This document shows, piece by piece, positions 11,640 to 22,066 of a DNA stretch of 64,000 bases. The notes beneath the pieces were generated by a model. The model saw nothing but the letters and a program-made list of their open reading frames with translations. It was not told the DNA's origin and did not search any database. The stretch is from Schistocerca nitens (taxonomy: Eukaryota; Arthropoda; Insecta; Orthoptera; Acrididae): contig NC_064619.1 of the NCBI RefSeq assembly GCF_023898315.1, forward strand, positions 304,024,150 through 304,088,149, in the 5' to 3' direction. Within the stretch, counting starts at the first letter, position 1. Every line of letters starts with the position of its first letter. Position numbers and translations under genes: made by a program.

Positions 11640-12225
11640 AGAGGACACAAAAAGGCCACACAAGTACAAAATATTAATTAAAGGAAAGATTCCAAAAGAG
11701 TTCCTGACAGCAAAATGCAAAACTTAATTGTTTTGGATATGTTGCTTACTTATATCCTTCATTCAAAAACTTAAGAAGGCTGTTAGTTTAGTGTCTTCAA
11801 GGCATAATGCTGTTTCATTGAGCATCACAACAATCAAGCCTGAGATAGCAGTGTACTATGATACTACCTATGAAGGAATTGATGCACTGGATGTGAAGTG
11901 CACAGTTTAGTCTATCCAGCAGGTGTTCCAGAAGATGACCCTGCACTGTTCTATACCATCATGAATGAATATTTGTGTGGCATAGACATTAGTGATATAT
12001 TCATCACTGACAGAAAATTGAATAATCACATTTTTGCTTCAAGTTTCTGAGATGGCAGTTGATGAGATCATATCTGAAGAGACAGCTATCAATCCATACT
12101 TTCAGCATGAGGTAGGACTAGCAATTACTAGAATTCTGAAATGTGGATCTTGTAAACCTAGAGTTGCTCCAGGAAAACAAGTAAGATGTGACACGTGTCC
12201 CAGATCAAAGATGAGAAAATAATAG
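11640..12225 (+). pseudogene. piggyBac-like transposase C-terminal fragment
   Basis: Spread over frames, it gives KIPKEFLTAKCK, FIQKLKKAVSLVSSRHNAVS, then IKPEIAVYYDTTYEGIDALD (about 11837-11896). This last tract matches the piggyBac block in which a KPxxxxxYN motif leads to GVDxxD. After a corrupted middle, QHEVGLAITRI and a cysteine cluster CGSCKPRVAPGKQVRCDTCP end near 12222, like the CxxC-type zinc finger that closes piggyBac transposases. No TIR or TTAA pair was found. It lies between pieces of minus-strand LINE and may have inserted there. The call rests on two conserved blocks in the correct order. Confidence 0.6.
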
Positions 12226-12339
12226 GTTGCTGTATTAGTTATAGCACACAAATATGCAGTGACTAAGAAGTGTGCAATGACTGTGTTCATTTCTGTTTTT
12301 CCTGCTGTCATCCATTAATACCAGAATGTCAACAACTGC

Positions 12340-12490
12340 TTTGTTGTTGCTTTAAAATACACATTCTTCATTTAAATAATTAAAACAATTTCTGGTCTCA
12401 TAATTTATATCACTATGTAGGAGAATAGATGAGCCGCCTCGTGACTTGTTTCTTCCACAAAGCTGCTTGCTAATCTGAAGTTGTATATTT
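12340..12490 (-). pseudogene. LINE endonuclease segment, related to 8112-9790
   Basis: On the minus strand this reads RGGSSILLHSDINYETRNC and NYLNEECVF. The RGG(S/V)xxL block is typical of LINE endonucleases. About 45 bases (12356-12400) are nearly identical to 9728-9775, so both derive from the same LINE family. It is isolated by the piggyBac fragment on one side and the GT-rich repeat on the other. It may be a displaced part of the element whose ORF1 and endonuclease start lie at 13570-14220. Confidence 0.6.
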
Positions 12491-12529
12491 TGTTTAACAT
12501 TTTAATTGTGTTCTCAGTAAGCCAGTGGG

Positions 12530-13570
12530 GTCAATGGAGGCATCTGATCCCTCTGTGCATTTATTGGTCGTGACTGATATACAAGGATGGAAATTAGTGT
12601 CAGTGAGTTACGAATTTAGTTTAGTTGTGTTTATGTTAATGCGGTGTCCTTTATGTTATTGGTTTGCTGTTTGTCGTGCAGTAAGTCGTTTAATTCAATT
12701 TGTGGCTTCTTTTGTTAGGTATGGCAGTGACCTCTAAGTATAATAGTGCGCATCTGGGGGCTGAAATGGGGGACAACATGTCATTAAGTTTCTGCAACTT
12801 TTTTGGTTTCTGACGGAGATATTGAAATGCGGTGTATGCAAGCAGAATATGCGAATCAGGCTTAGTGTGTAGGACTGGAACTTTTTTATGCTAAGTCGTC
12901 TTTTTTTGGGTCTATTGTTCGTGTGTTATGGTGTTCAGTGGGGTTTTTGTGTGTTGTTGGGTTACTGCATGTGTTGGTGGTTGATGTTTTGGTATCGGCA
13001 CTTGGGATTGATTTTGTGTATCTTAGGGGAAGTACTCGATTTCAGTTGTTTTGGTATTGTCTGTTGTATTTGAGCTGTATAGATCGTGAGAAGTGACCGA
13101 TTGCAATTTGTCGTCGTATCTATGTATGTTTTGGTATTGTGAGCTGCTGTTGACCTATATAGGTCCAGGGGAATGTCCGATTCCTATTTTTGTTGGCTTA
13201 GGTGTTGGTTTTGTGGTATCGGTAGTTGTAGTGTGATTATAATTTTTGGAGTAGTTGGTTTTTTAATTTGCGGTATCGACAATTGCGGTTGAGCTAAGTA
13301 GGTGAAGGGAAGTGACCGATTCCTGTCTATATTGTAAGTGTAGCGGAATATGGGAATTTCGTGTTGTTTTTTGTCGTCGTTTTGCTTGTTTTGGGATTGT
13401 GGTGTGTGTCTGTCTGTGTTCATATTTAGTTTGTCCTCACCCAAAAACCCCCAATTTCTTGCGCTGGTCCCATTAGTTGGATTATATTTTTGGAGAGAGA
13501 TGTGTTTGCTGATTTTGTACGTATTTTCGTGTTTGTTGTCGTTTATGTAATGTCGTCATAGGCGCCATGT
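12530..13570 (+). repeat. GT-rich region with degenerate 60-80-bp tandem repeats
   Basis: The plus strand is strongly G/T-biased over about 1 kb. From about 12990 to 13330 a motif recurs: GGTAT(T/C)G, then GTTGAGCT-like, then (A/G)TAGG, then GAAGTGACCGATTCC or close variants. The GTGACCGATT core or its variants stand at about 13032, 13093, 13172 and 13312, roughly one per 60-80 bases. The upstream part (12525-12890) has no repeats that I see. The block lies inside a minus-strand LINE endonuclease (broken at about 13570 and 12490), which suggests an inserted element. I do not recognise the family. Confidence 0.55.
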
Positions 13571-13808
13571 TGGAGATATTGAGAATAGTCGTGTCCACGA
13601 TATTGGTGACGTCAAGTGGAATCGGACGCTTCTGTAATCCGAACCACTGGTCACTTAAACAAACATCTCTAATATTTGCGCATTCTGCCAGAATAATTTC
13701 CATGTAATCTATTTTAGAGCTTTTATTGTTTGAAGAATCAGTGTTTAATCCATTTACATTCCAGTGGATAACATATCTACTTTGACTATTACTTATAGCC
13801 TTTAGCAC
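13571..13808 (-). pseudogene. LINE endonuclease N-terminus
   Basis: Minus strand: YVIHWNVNGLNTDSSNNKSS followed by KIDYMEIILAECANIRDVCL and SDQWFGLQKR. The WNVNGL start and the (L/V)SDxWF block are the N-terminal metal-binding region of LINE apurinic-type endonucleases. It loses similarity at about 13600, where the GT-rich insertion begins. It follows directly, in the same orientation, the ORF1-like esterase fragment at 13830-14220, giving the natural ORF1-ORF2 order of a CR1/Jockey-type element. Confidence 0.65.
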
Positions 13809-13829
13809 ATTTTTTGACAGATAATGCTT

Positions 13830-14220
13830 TGGTTTTTTCTTTCTTAATGTTAAACAATTTTTTTCACCCCATCACAACTTGTCAGTTTTTCTTATTTTTT
13901 ATGAACTGGTAAGCATCTATGAACATCTTACTGAATATTTTTGTACCCAACCTATTCAGATGTAGACCATCTTTGGAAAGACACTTTGCACTTAGAGATT
14001 TGTTGGGATCCGTGAAAACGACTCCTAGTTTATTGCACTTTTATTTAATATTGCTGTTTATTCTCTACACATAGCTGTCACTCACCGATCTTCTGTACAA
14101 TTTCTTCTTCACTGTTGTTTCGAAGAGACTTTATGTTCCCACGTGGATAAAAACACCTTCTGGATTTCTGTTACGCTTATCTGCTGCGTCCTCTTTTGAG
14201 TTTAAAGCCTCTTTTACACG
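13830..14220 (-). pseudogene. LINE ORF1 fragment with SGNH-esterase-like end
   Basis: Minus-strand reading gives SKEDAADKRNRNPEGVFIHV near 14140-14205. After frame breaks comes FTDPNKSLSAKCLSKDGLHL (about 13965-14025), running into NRLGTKIFSKMFIDAY. DGLHLNxxG is the Asp-x-x-His block that closes SGNH/GDSL-type esterase domains found in ORF1 proteins of some CR1/Jockey-group LINEs. The preceding Ser block was not found. It lies immediately 5' (minus strand) of an endonuclease start, as an ORF1 should. The role of these esterases in retrotransposition is not settled. Assignment is by motif only. Confidence 0.55.
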
Positions 14221-14289
14221 AACGACTTTTTGCGCCCCTCGTCTACTCGGGGTGTGCGGGACTACTGCAGCGGCCAGCGCTCATGGCGG

Positions 14290-14485
14290 TATCCCAGTGA
14301 TCTCCATACTATAGAGATCACTGCGGTACTCGGAGATAATGTTTTCAAGTGGTATTACACTATCAAATTTCTTTGTCAAATATCTTTGTCAAAGATATTT
14401 GATGCTGTAATAGGGAACTTCGTCAAATGTCGTCCAATATTTGATCAAATCTAGGGCTTCGCCGTAGATTTCATCAAAGAAGTCG
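14290..14485. repeat. Cluster of short perfect palindromes
   Basis: Three stem-loops sit within 200 bases. CAGTGATCTC pairs with GAGATCACTG (about 14296-14325). CAAATATCTTTG pairs with CAAAGATATTTG with almost no loop (about 14377-14403). TGATCAAATCTA is set against TAGATTTCATCA around a CTTCGCC-like loop (about 14441-14476). Such clusters are typical of ends or subterminal regions of DNA transposons and MITEs. Here they lie upstream of a PIF/Harbinger fragment, so they may belong to its 5' end. This is an inference. Confidence 0.5.
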
Positions 14486-14599
14486 CTTGTCTTCAGTTCA
14501 CTCATCACTGCAATGTGACATGTTTGATGTTACCACATGGAGCGCTAGCATAGCTGCATACTGTCGTTGGTAGTGTTTTTATAAACATTGCCAGTAAAT

Positions 14600-14712
14600 A
14601 CAATTGGTGTGTGCCGACAACCACAAAATTTATAGAGATGTATGAAGCTGATGAGGCACTTTACAACGCGAGGCACGCTGAATAGAAAAATAGATTACGA
14701 AGATTGGAGACC
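14600..14712 (+). pseudogene. MADF-domain exon fragment (Harbinger accessory protein)
   Basis: One frame reads KFIEMYEADEALYNARHAE, then a stop, then KNRLRRLE (about 14625-14710). This fits the start of a MADF DNA-binding domain, whose first helix has the pattern (R/K)FIExxxxxxxLYNxxxxxYxxRxxR. PIF/Harbinger elements commonly encode a MADF/Myb-like accessory protein beside the nuclease, and a HARBI1-type exon follows at 14990, which supports the pairing. Only the first helix is readable. The sequence then enters a CCTAA run that could be intron. Confidence 0.5.
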
Positions 14713-14715
14713 TGA

Positions 14716-14735
14716 CCTAACCTAACCTAACCTAA
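14716..14735. repeat. Interstitial telomere-type repeat, (CCTAA)4
   Basis: Four perfect tandem copies of CCTAA with a fifth degenerate copy (CCTGA) on the left. CCTAA/TTAGG is the insect telomere unit. Four copies are too few to be a telomere, and short runs are common inside insect transposons. Here it falls just after the MADF exon fragment. Confidence 0.9.
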
Positions 14736-14988
14736 CCCTCTCCTGTACCAAGGAATCGGAGTGTTACAGTGAGCCTGTCTTTTGCAGATGTAGCAGTTCT
14801 TAATTTCGAAGCTGCCTGTGTCTCAATTCTAAAGGTGTACCCAATTTATTTATGGAACTGCATTTACATCATATTCAGTGAAGTGCATTTAACCGTACGC
14901 AACGCTTCTGTATTTCCCTTGTTTCTATGTTCTGAAAAAACAGCAGTGGATAGGAACCTGCTATAAATCGCTGCAGCAACGATAGCAA

Positions 14989-15205
14989 TTGCTGGAAGAG
15001 GGAAAGAAGGATAGAAGAGGCAGAAAAAGAGGTTGTTGGGCGCGACATTGTCTGCACAGACGTGAAGAAGGGAGGGGTATTTACCAGAGAATCCCAATTA
15101 ATTCCGCTATTTTGTGCGCATGTTACGATAAATTGTGTCGTTCATCAGCGATAACATTAATCACAAAGACACCATCATGAGGGAATAAATTTCTCCTAGT
15201 CGAAG
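14989..15205 (+). pseudogene. PIF/Harbinger (HARBI1-like) nuclease, N-terminal exon
   Basis: Frame reading gives GRKRGCWARHCLHRREEGRG followed by IYQRI (about 15015-15085), a match to the RRxWVRxWLxRRxExGxY start of HARBI1-type nucleases. Further on, in a second frame, comes HKDTIMRE, a stop, then ISPSRR ending at a GAAG|GTAAGA splice-donor-like site (about 15165-15207). This corresponds to the KxDTNMREAISPSER block. The donor phase joins exactly with the acceptor at 44955, where another copy continues with LAVTIRFLATG, so the intron position appears conserved in this family. The copy is dead. Confidence 0.65.
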
Positions 15206-15209
15206 GTAA

Positions 15210-15885
15210 GATCATATATACTGCAGTATACCATATTGTTAGGATTACAATTTTTGTATGTTTACGGTTTGTATTTACTTTGCGCCGATTTCTTCAAGAA
15301 TACTGCAGGCGATTTGTCATTTAGACTCTCAGAATGCCAACCAAGTTTCGTTAATCAATAGGGTGAAATCAGTGGCACTGTAAACATAACTGGAAATGTG
15401 TATTTGAATAGATACCCGTTACACTTACCAACTTTTGTAGAAAATTTACTGAGACTAAACGGAATGTTTGTTCCCTTTCTAATACACGATTAAGCTGATG
15501 AAGAGCACTTTTATGCTACATTACTTGTTGTTTACGTAGAAAAATCACAGTAACCTAGCACTGTTAGGTTTTGCATTTTGACCCACTCGTTTGTAATTCA
15601 AATGCATTACATCCTGCATGTGCTGCAGCAGTAATGTTTCCCAGATGTCACTGCATTCAGCCAACTTTGTTCATTTATGTATACAGTGGGCTTTTGAGTG
15701 ATAATTTAGATTCCATTTATGCTTTGAATATCTGATTACTTTTAATTATAATACCCTTACATAATTTGCATATATAACACTATTCGTTCGGCAACCATTA
15801 ATATAAATAAGTCTTCAGAATAAGTAACAGCTCAATTTGACTTCTGTAAATGCTTCTCTAGTAAGAATATAATGTATGACCTCAT
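15210..15885. other. No gene recognised
   Basis: AT-rich. It may be intron or 3' flank of the Harbinger fragment. I see no coding block, and no nuclease core (DGKHV-type motif) follows the exon here. Confidence 0.4.
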
Positions 15886-15889
15886 AAAC

Positions 15890-16340
15890 TAAATTCTGTT
15901 AAAACTAAATGGAAAAAATCTTATAGGCATTTTTTGTGATCTTGTAAAGGCCTTTAATTGCATAGGTCATAAAATTGTGCTTGGGAAAGTAAAATGGTAC
16001 GGCATTACTGGTCTCCTCCATATATTAAGTTATAACTTAACAATGGAAAATGGAGCCTCACTTTAGTAAATAAAATAGGAATAAGAATAAATTCACAGTG
16101 GGAAAATAATATGGTGTGCTGCTGAGTTTCGTGCTTCATTGACACCTGTTCATCTACATGAATGATTTATGAGGACATGTGACTTCAAAAACTGTCATGT
16201 TTGCTGATGGCACTATTGTACTGACAAAATGTTCAAAGATATCAGTACTGGAGACAGCCAGCAGAATAATGGAAAGAGGCCTACAGCTGGTTTACAGCTA
16301 GCACCCTAAACCTTAATATGCAGTTACAAACATATCAGAA
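15890..16340 (+). pseudogene. Very decayed LINE RT
   Basis: Plus-strand fragments in order: GIFCDLVKAFNCIGHKIVLG (about 15925-15985, RT motif A with both Asp-flanking blocks), a KVKWYGITG block, LFIYMNDL (about 16150-16175), and KTVMFADGTIVLTK (about 16192-16233, the YADD motif with the second Asp changed to Gly). Numerous stops and frame breaks separate them. It has the spacing of a CR1/Jockey-type RT and lies just upstream of a better preserved LINE on the same strand, but is a separate older copy. Confidence 0.65.
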
Positions 16341-16691
16341 TGACGTAACAGGTACCAGAAGTAATGATTAAAAGGGCATTCAATTTATAAGACTCAGAGC
16401 GTTAAGTTTCTGGGCATGAGATGGGCAATAAACTGAGGTGGTACCAACATGGTGGATACGTTACACATTTTACAGAAGTGTGCAGTAACAGTATATTAGA
16501 AAATTGATAACGGAACGTCTTGCTGAAGTTTCAGGGACTTAAGGATTCTTACATGCCAGTACATATACTCCCTAATAGGGGTATCTTGTAAAACAAAAAG
16601 AAAACTGTATCTGTCACTCCGAAACATTTCCAATGTTGATGCTATAGCACATTATAAGAAATACTGCAAAATATTAAAGACTGTAATACGG

Positions 16692-17660
16692 ATGTCAAAG
16701 CAAATATATTACAAGGAAAAGATAGTCATATCAGATAACAAAATAAAGACAATATGGGATATAGTGAAGGAGGAGACCGGTAGAACCAGACATGAAGAGG
16801 AACAAATAGCATTAAGAGTAAATGATACATTGGTGACAGATGTGTATTGTGTTGCAGAACTTTTTAACAAACATTTTATAACTGTTACTGAAAAGATGGG
16901 GTTGTCAGGTTCGGTAGATGCTGCTATGGATTACCTTAGACCAGACATTTCAAGTAACTTCCTTAATATGAATTTGACCCTCACTACCCCAACAGAAATA
17001 ATGTCCATCATAAAATCTTTAAAATCAAAAACATCTAGTGGGTATGATGAAATATCAACAAAGTTAATTAAAGAATGTGATTCTGAGCTAAGTAGCATAT
17101 TAAGCTATCTGTGTAACCAGTCGTTTATTAGTGGAATATTTCCTGAATGGCTGAAATATGCTGAAGTTAAGCCACTGTTTAAGAAGGGAGATAAAGAAAT
17201 AGCATCAAATTTCCGTCCAATTTCACTGTTGCCAGCATTCTCAAAAATTTTCGAAAAAGTAATGTACAGTCGTCTTTATAACCATCTTATCTCAAATAAC
17301 ATACTGTCAAAGTCACAGTTTGGATTTCTAAAAGGTTCTGATATTGAGAAGGCTATCTACACTTACAGTGAAAATGTGCTTAATTCATTAGACAAAAAAT
17401 TGCAGGCAACTGGTATATTTTGTGATCTGTCAAAGGCATTTGACTGTGTAAATCACAATATCCTTTTAAGTAAACTAGAATATTATAGTATAACAGGAAA
17501 TTCTGCAAAATGGTTCAAATCTTATATCTCTGGCAGGAAACAAAGGGTGTTATTAGGAAAGAGACATGTATCAAGCCTCATCCAACTGGGAACTAATTAC
17601 ATGTGGGGTCCCACAAGGTTCCATTTTGGGGCCCTTACTTTTTCTTGTGTATATCAATGA
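16692..17660 (+). pseudogene. LINE RT, first part (frame 1)
   Basis: This carries the linker and the fingers/palm of the RT: TIWDIVKEETGR near 16755, EVKPLFKKGDKEIASNFRPI (about 17163-17225), SQFGFLKGSD near 17315-17345, and the first catalytic Asp in GIFCDLSKAFDCVNHNIL (about 17410-17465). True similarity ends near 17560-17590 at GRKQRVLLG. The remaining codons of this frame are out of phase. The real continuation is in the +1 frame starting around 17570. The break is a single indel, and no other stop interrupts this half. Confidence 0.88.
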
Positions 17661-18531
17661 CCTTTCATCAGTAACATTACCAGATGCCAAGTTTGTTTTG
17701 TTTGCCGATGATACAAACATTGCAATAAATAGCAAGTCAAATGTAGTCTTAGAAAGATCAGCCAATAAAATATTTGTGGACATTAATCACTGGTTCCTAG
17801 CCAATTCTTTGTCACTAAACTTTGAAAAAACACACTACATGCAGTTCAGAACTGGTAAGGGGTGTCCCAAGAGTATATGTCTAACATACGATGACAAGAA
17901 GATAGAAGAAGTGGACAGTGTTAAATTCTTGGGATTACAGCTTGATAATAAATTCAACTGGGAGGAGCACACCACAGAACTGCTGAAGCGTCTTAACAAA
18001 TCTCTGTTTGCAATGCGAATTTTGTCAGACATAGGGGATATAAAAATGAAAAAGCTGGCATACTATGCTTACTTTCATTCCATAATGTCATATGGGATTA
18101 TTTTTTGGGGTAATTCATCAAGCCAAGCTAAAGTTTTCCGGGCACAAAAACGTGCAGTGAGAGTTATATGTGGTGTGAACTCAAGAACATCCTGCAGAAG
18201 CCTGTTTAGGGAACTAGGGATACTAACTACTGCTTCCCAATATATTTATTCCTTAATGAAATTTGTCATTAAAAATATATCACTTTTTCAAACCAACAGC
18301 TCAATTCATGGAATCAATACTAGAAATAAGAATAATCTTCACAAGGATTTAAAGTCACTTAGTCTTGTACAAAAAGGTGTGCATTATTCAGGAACACACA
18401 TTTTCAATAACTTGCCAGCAGCCATAAAAAGCTTAACAACCAATGAAATTCAGTTTAAGAAAAGCCTAAAGGATTTATTGGTGGCCAACTCCTTCTACTC
18501 CATTGATGAATTTCTTAGTAAAACCAACTGA
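17570..18531 (+). pseudogene. LINE RT, second part and C-terminus (frame 2)
   Basis: Continuation of the RT after the frameshift: GVPQGSILGPLLFLVYINDL (about 17605-17660), the catalytic block VLFADDTNIAINS (about 17695-17730) with an intact FADD, VKFLGLQLDNKFNW (about 17920-17962), QKRAVRVICGVNSRTSC (about 18148-18195) and the NTRNKNNLHKD...FNNLPAAIKSL end, stopping at 18531. Both catalytic Asp residues of the pair remain. The relative preservation suggests a younger insertion than its neighbours. Confidence 0.88.
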
Positions 18532-19108
18532 TTTGTATATAAGTACAACATAACTTCTGCACAATTTCAGTGCAGTAATGTGTTCATTGAAAATTTGTGT
18601 GTGTGTGTGTTAGTATAATCTAACTTCTGCACCATTTCAGTGCAGTAATGTGTTCATTGTAAATAAGTATTACAGTAGTTGTATTACCTTATAAATAAAT
18701 AAAAAACTTTTTTATTTTAAATTCAGTGCATTAGTATTTGTAAAATGACTCTTAGTGTTCATTAAAAAATGACGATCATTCCACTTGGGACCTGTGGAAT
18801 GGTACATTAGCTTATTTGTTTTAGTTGTAAATATTTGTCATGTATTGTTGTTTTTCTGACATGTTCCACATCCTGGAGGACCTCCTCACTACGGATCAAT
18901 TGGAATGAAAGTAAATCTAATCTAAATCTAATCTAATAGTATTTAGTTTGAACTCAGTAATTCACAGCTACAAAACTAGAAGTAACAATTTGCATATAAA
19001 CTGCACACCTCTGTAGTGTTCAGAGTGGAGTTTTACATTCTGATGTTGTAGCATCTAAGTTACCAGTGGACATCCAGCAGGAAACCGAAAAGTCAGTATA
19101 GGCATAAC

Positions 19109-19590
19109 CCGTATCATTTCAGGCTGGGGGGTTACCTTCATAGTGTGGATGTTATTGGATTTAGCATGTGTTCAGGAAAAAGTAACAATTTTTTTTGTTT
19201 TCTCCATAAAAATTCCTGCCCTGAGATACAGACCTTCAAAGATGAGACTGCGAACACCATTCTGAAGATGCGAATTTCGGGAAAATTTTTTAAATGCTCT
19301 ATCTCTGTAACAGTTCTATATATTTTGCTAGAGTTTTTTTTATTTGAAAGAAAATTGCTTTATGATTACAATGGTATCCTCCATTTGGACATACCTGTCA
19401 AAATTCTCTCACAGTTGCCTTTTGAACTTTTTTACAATTTACAGAATTTTTTTTTTTTCCAAAAATGTCAATCCAGGAAAGTTAGATTTTTTTCTGTTGA
19501 TTAGTTCCATGTAATACTATATTCTCCGTAAAGGAGAGCTTCCACTTTTAGGTTGGACAGGTTTTATTTTAAGAAATATATATATTTTTT
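19109..19590 (+). repeat. Left long terminal inverted repeat
   Basis: Outer end near CCGTATCATTTCAGG. It pairs with the right arm at about 22510-22999 over most of its length, with small indels. It is T-rich on the plus strand. Short open frames within it have no recognisable product. Confidence 0.72.
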
Positions 19591-20017
19591 AACTTTCAAG
19601 GGTAATGTATGTCTTCACTGAAGTTGTTTCTTACTAATTTTTTTATTACAATGTTTATTTCTATTGTCTTTGTTTCAGTTATTTCTTATTACTTTCTTTG
19701 TTGCAGTTATTTCTTTCCACTTTCATTGTCGCAGATATTTCTTAAACTTTGTCAGTTTCTTTATCGTGGTTGTTCATTGTAGGTTTCTGTATTGTAGTTG
19801 TTCAGTGCTAATTTGTTTACTGAAGAGGCTTGTAAGAAATCTGAGACCATCCAGTGAGTTCTGTGTTTTCATGAGGAATTTGCCAGTTGACACAGTTGCA
19901 GTGCATTTTGTGAAAAGGACTGTTTGAAATGTCTTCTGACTGGGGCTACAGGAGAGTGAAGTGTGCTGACTACTTGCATATCAATAAAAGAGTGATATAT
20001 AAGACAAAAAAAAAACA

Positions 20018-20055
<38 letters not shown>

Positions 20056-20060
20056 CACTT
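20018..20060. repeat. (AC)n microsatellite
   Basis: About 20 AC units, slightly interrupted at both ends, just inside the left part of the long-TIR transposon and upstream of its gene. Confidence 0.95.
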
Positions 20061-20088
20061 TGTTCAGCTTGGGAATAAGTGTTCTCAT

Positions 20089-22011
20089 TTGAAGACTATG
20101 TTTCAAAGTGAAGTAGTCTCCACTGACGACTTTTTGTGTTCTAAATGTTTTGACAGAATAACAACAATGATAGTATCTGAACATGGTGAAGCCTCCAATG
20201 GTGCAGATGATGCAGATTTTGCATCAATAGAGGAAGAATTAAATACCCCGAATCAGTCACCTGCAGAGGTAGGTGTTAGTCCTGTTAAGAAACTGTGGTC
20301 AGTGAAGTTGAGTCATAAGCTCTATGCATCAAGAAAGTGCAGAGAAATTACTAAAGCTATGAGTGAATACACTACAGCAAAACTGACCACACTCTTCAAA
20401 GTAGAAATTCTATCTTCAGAAGAAAATGAACCAAAGCACTCATGCACCTCTTGCCAGGAATTTTTCACAAATATCAATTCAGCTGTTGAAATTTGTGCAT
20501 CCTACAGTGAAAAGGTGCAAGTTTTAACTATTATTCCACAGTTATTTTCAAAGAAAACAATTTTGATCGATGTTCCATCAGTATCAAAGTACATGGTAGA
20601 CAAATCACAAAATGTGAGTTCTGTAAAAGGAATCTTTGGAAGACCAAATCCCTGTTATGGTCATCGTTTAGAAGCAGCTGAAGTTCAAATAGTGCAGTCA
20701 TTTTATTTGGAAGATAAATGGGAGTGTTCTCAGCAGAGTGCCAACAAAAGACACTAGCCTATAACTGTAACAGTTGAAGGTAAAAAGTTGTGAAAGTGAA
20801 GAGATACATGACTCGCAGTATTTAGGCCTAAGAAACTTTTACAATTTATAAGAGAAACTATACGACTTCACATATTGGAAGACCAAAATTTTATGCACTA
20901 TGACGTAAGTGGGTAGTTCCACATCCACCTTTTGATGTCTGTGTGTGTACAGCGTGAATTTTGAACTTTGTGTGGTAACCTTGTAGAACCTACTGGAGCG
21001 CGTGACGTATGACACCTTGGTTGGGTGTGTGAAGTCATCAGTAGTCTGTGACGTAAAGCAAGAGACTTGTTTGTTTCAAGAATGTGGTGACTGCCCTGGA
21101 AAGGGAGGAGTGTCTTTACAGACACTTGGCCTGGAAGACATAGCAGATAACTCTGCAGAAATTACATATGGAACATGGAAGGAAAATAAACTAACTAAGA
21201 AAACTGTTGCCTTTGACAGTTTCATTGATGAACTTGGTAAATGGTCAGTGAAAGCAGTAACACACCAGCATCTGAAGAAATTGCAACACCACCTTGCAGA
21301 AATGAAAGGGTGTGTACAGGCTGAAGAACTATGTTTAGTACTTTACTGTGATTTTGCTGAGAACTGGTCTGTAATTCTCCCACAAGAAGTAAAAGGGTAT
21401 CATTGGTGTAATGACAAGGTTTCAATTTTTACATGAGTGACATATTTTCAAAACAAGACCACAGGTGTTGCAGTTATAAGTGATGACACGGGACATGACC
21501 CAGCACATGCTTTGCTAGCAATAAGCAAAATTATTCAACTGCAAACAGGGGCAGAGAAGATCATCTTTATTTCTGATGGTGCTCCTAGTCATTTTAAAAG
21601 TCATTACCAGCTGTTTGAATTGAGTAAGTCGTTTATGCAATCTGACTGGGTATACAGTACTACTGGTCATGCGAAGGGGCCTTGTGATGGTTTAGGGGAC
21701 TGCAGAAACACCAGGCTACAAAATATAATCTTTCCAGTCCAAATACAGCTGCGATTCAGAATGCTGACGATTTTACGAGAGTTGTGAAATCTTACACATC
21801 CACAGCCCTCATTTTTTTTTCCAAAGAGGAAATGGGAGAATTATATGAGCAGAAAAAAGAATGGTCCAAACAAAGTACTCCTCTGAAAGGCATTCAGTAG
21901 ACAGATTTTTGGACTCAAAGTGATGGACAGACTCATTACACACACTTTAAAGAGCAAGAAAGAAGAAATTTTGTTCATTTGGCTAACACCTAAGATTCAC
22001 GGCCTTAGAAA

Positions 22012-22066
<55 letters not shown>

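Larger units (their letters stand above)
16560..18937 (+). mobile_element. CR1/Jockey-like LINE, 5'-truncated, nearly intact RT
   Basis: Starts in the linker between endonuclease and RT (SCKTKRKLYLSLR near 16590-16625, HYKKYCKILK near 16650-16680). It runs through a complete RT and C-terminal domain to a stop at 18531. A 3' UTR follows and ends in an AATCT/TAATC-type short tandem tail (about 18910-18937). The endonuclease and ORF1 are absent, so it is a 5'-truncated insertion. The coding part is broken by a single frameshift. A roughly 40-bp segment of the 3' UTR is duplicated (about 18551-18590 and 18621-18660). Confidence 0.88.

Noticed and set aside
14716-14735. A true telomere or telomeric junction
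   Set aside because: Only four perfect CCTAA units, surrounded on both sides by ordinary transposon-derived sequence.
19145-19504. 119-codon plus-strand frame as a gene
   Set aside because: It lies in the left TIR. Phe/Leu/Lys-rich composition follows from the T-rich sequence, and the mirrored arm does not keep it open.
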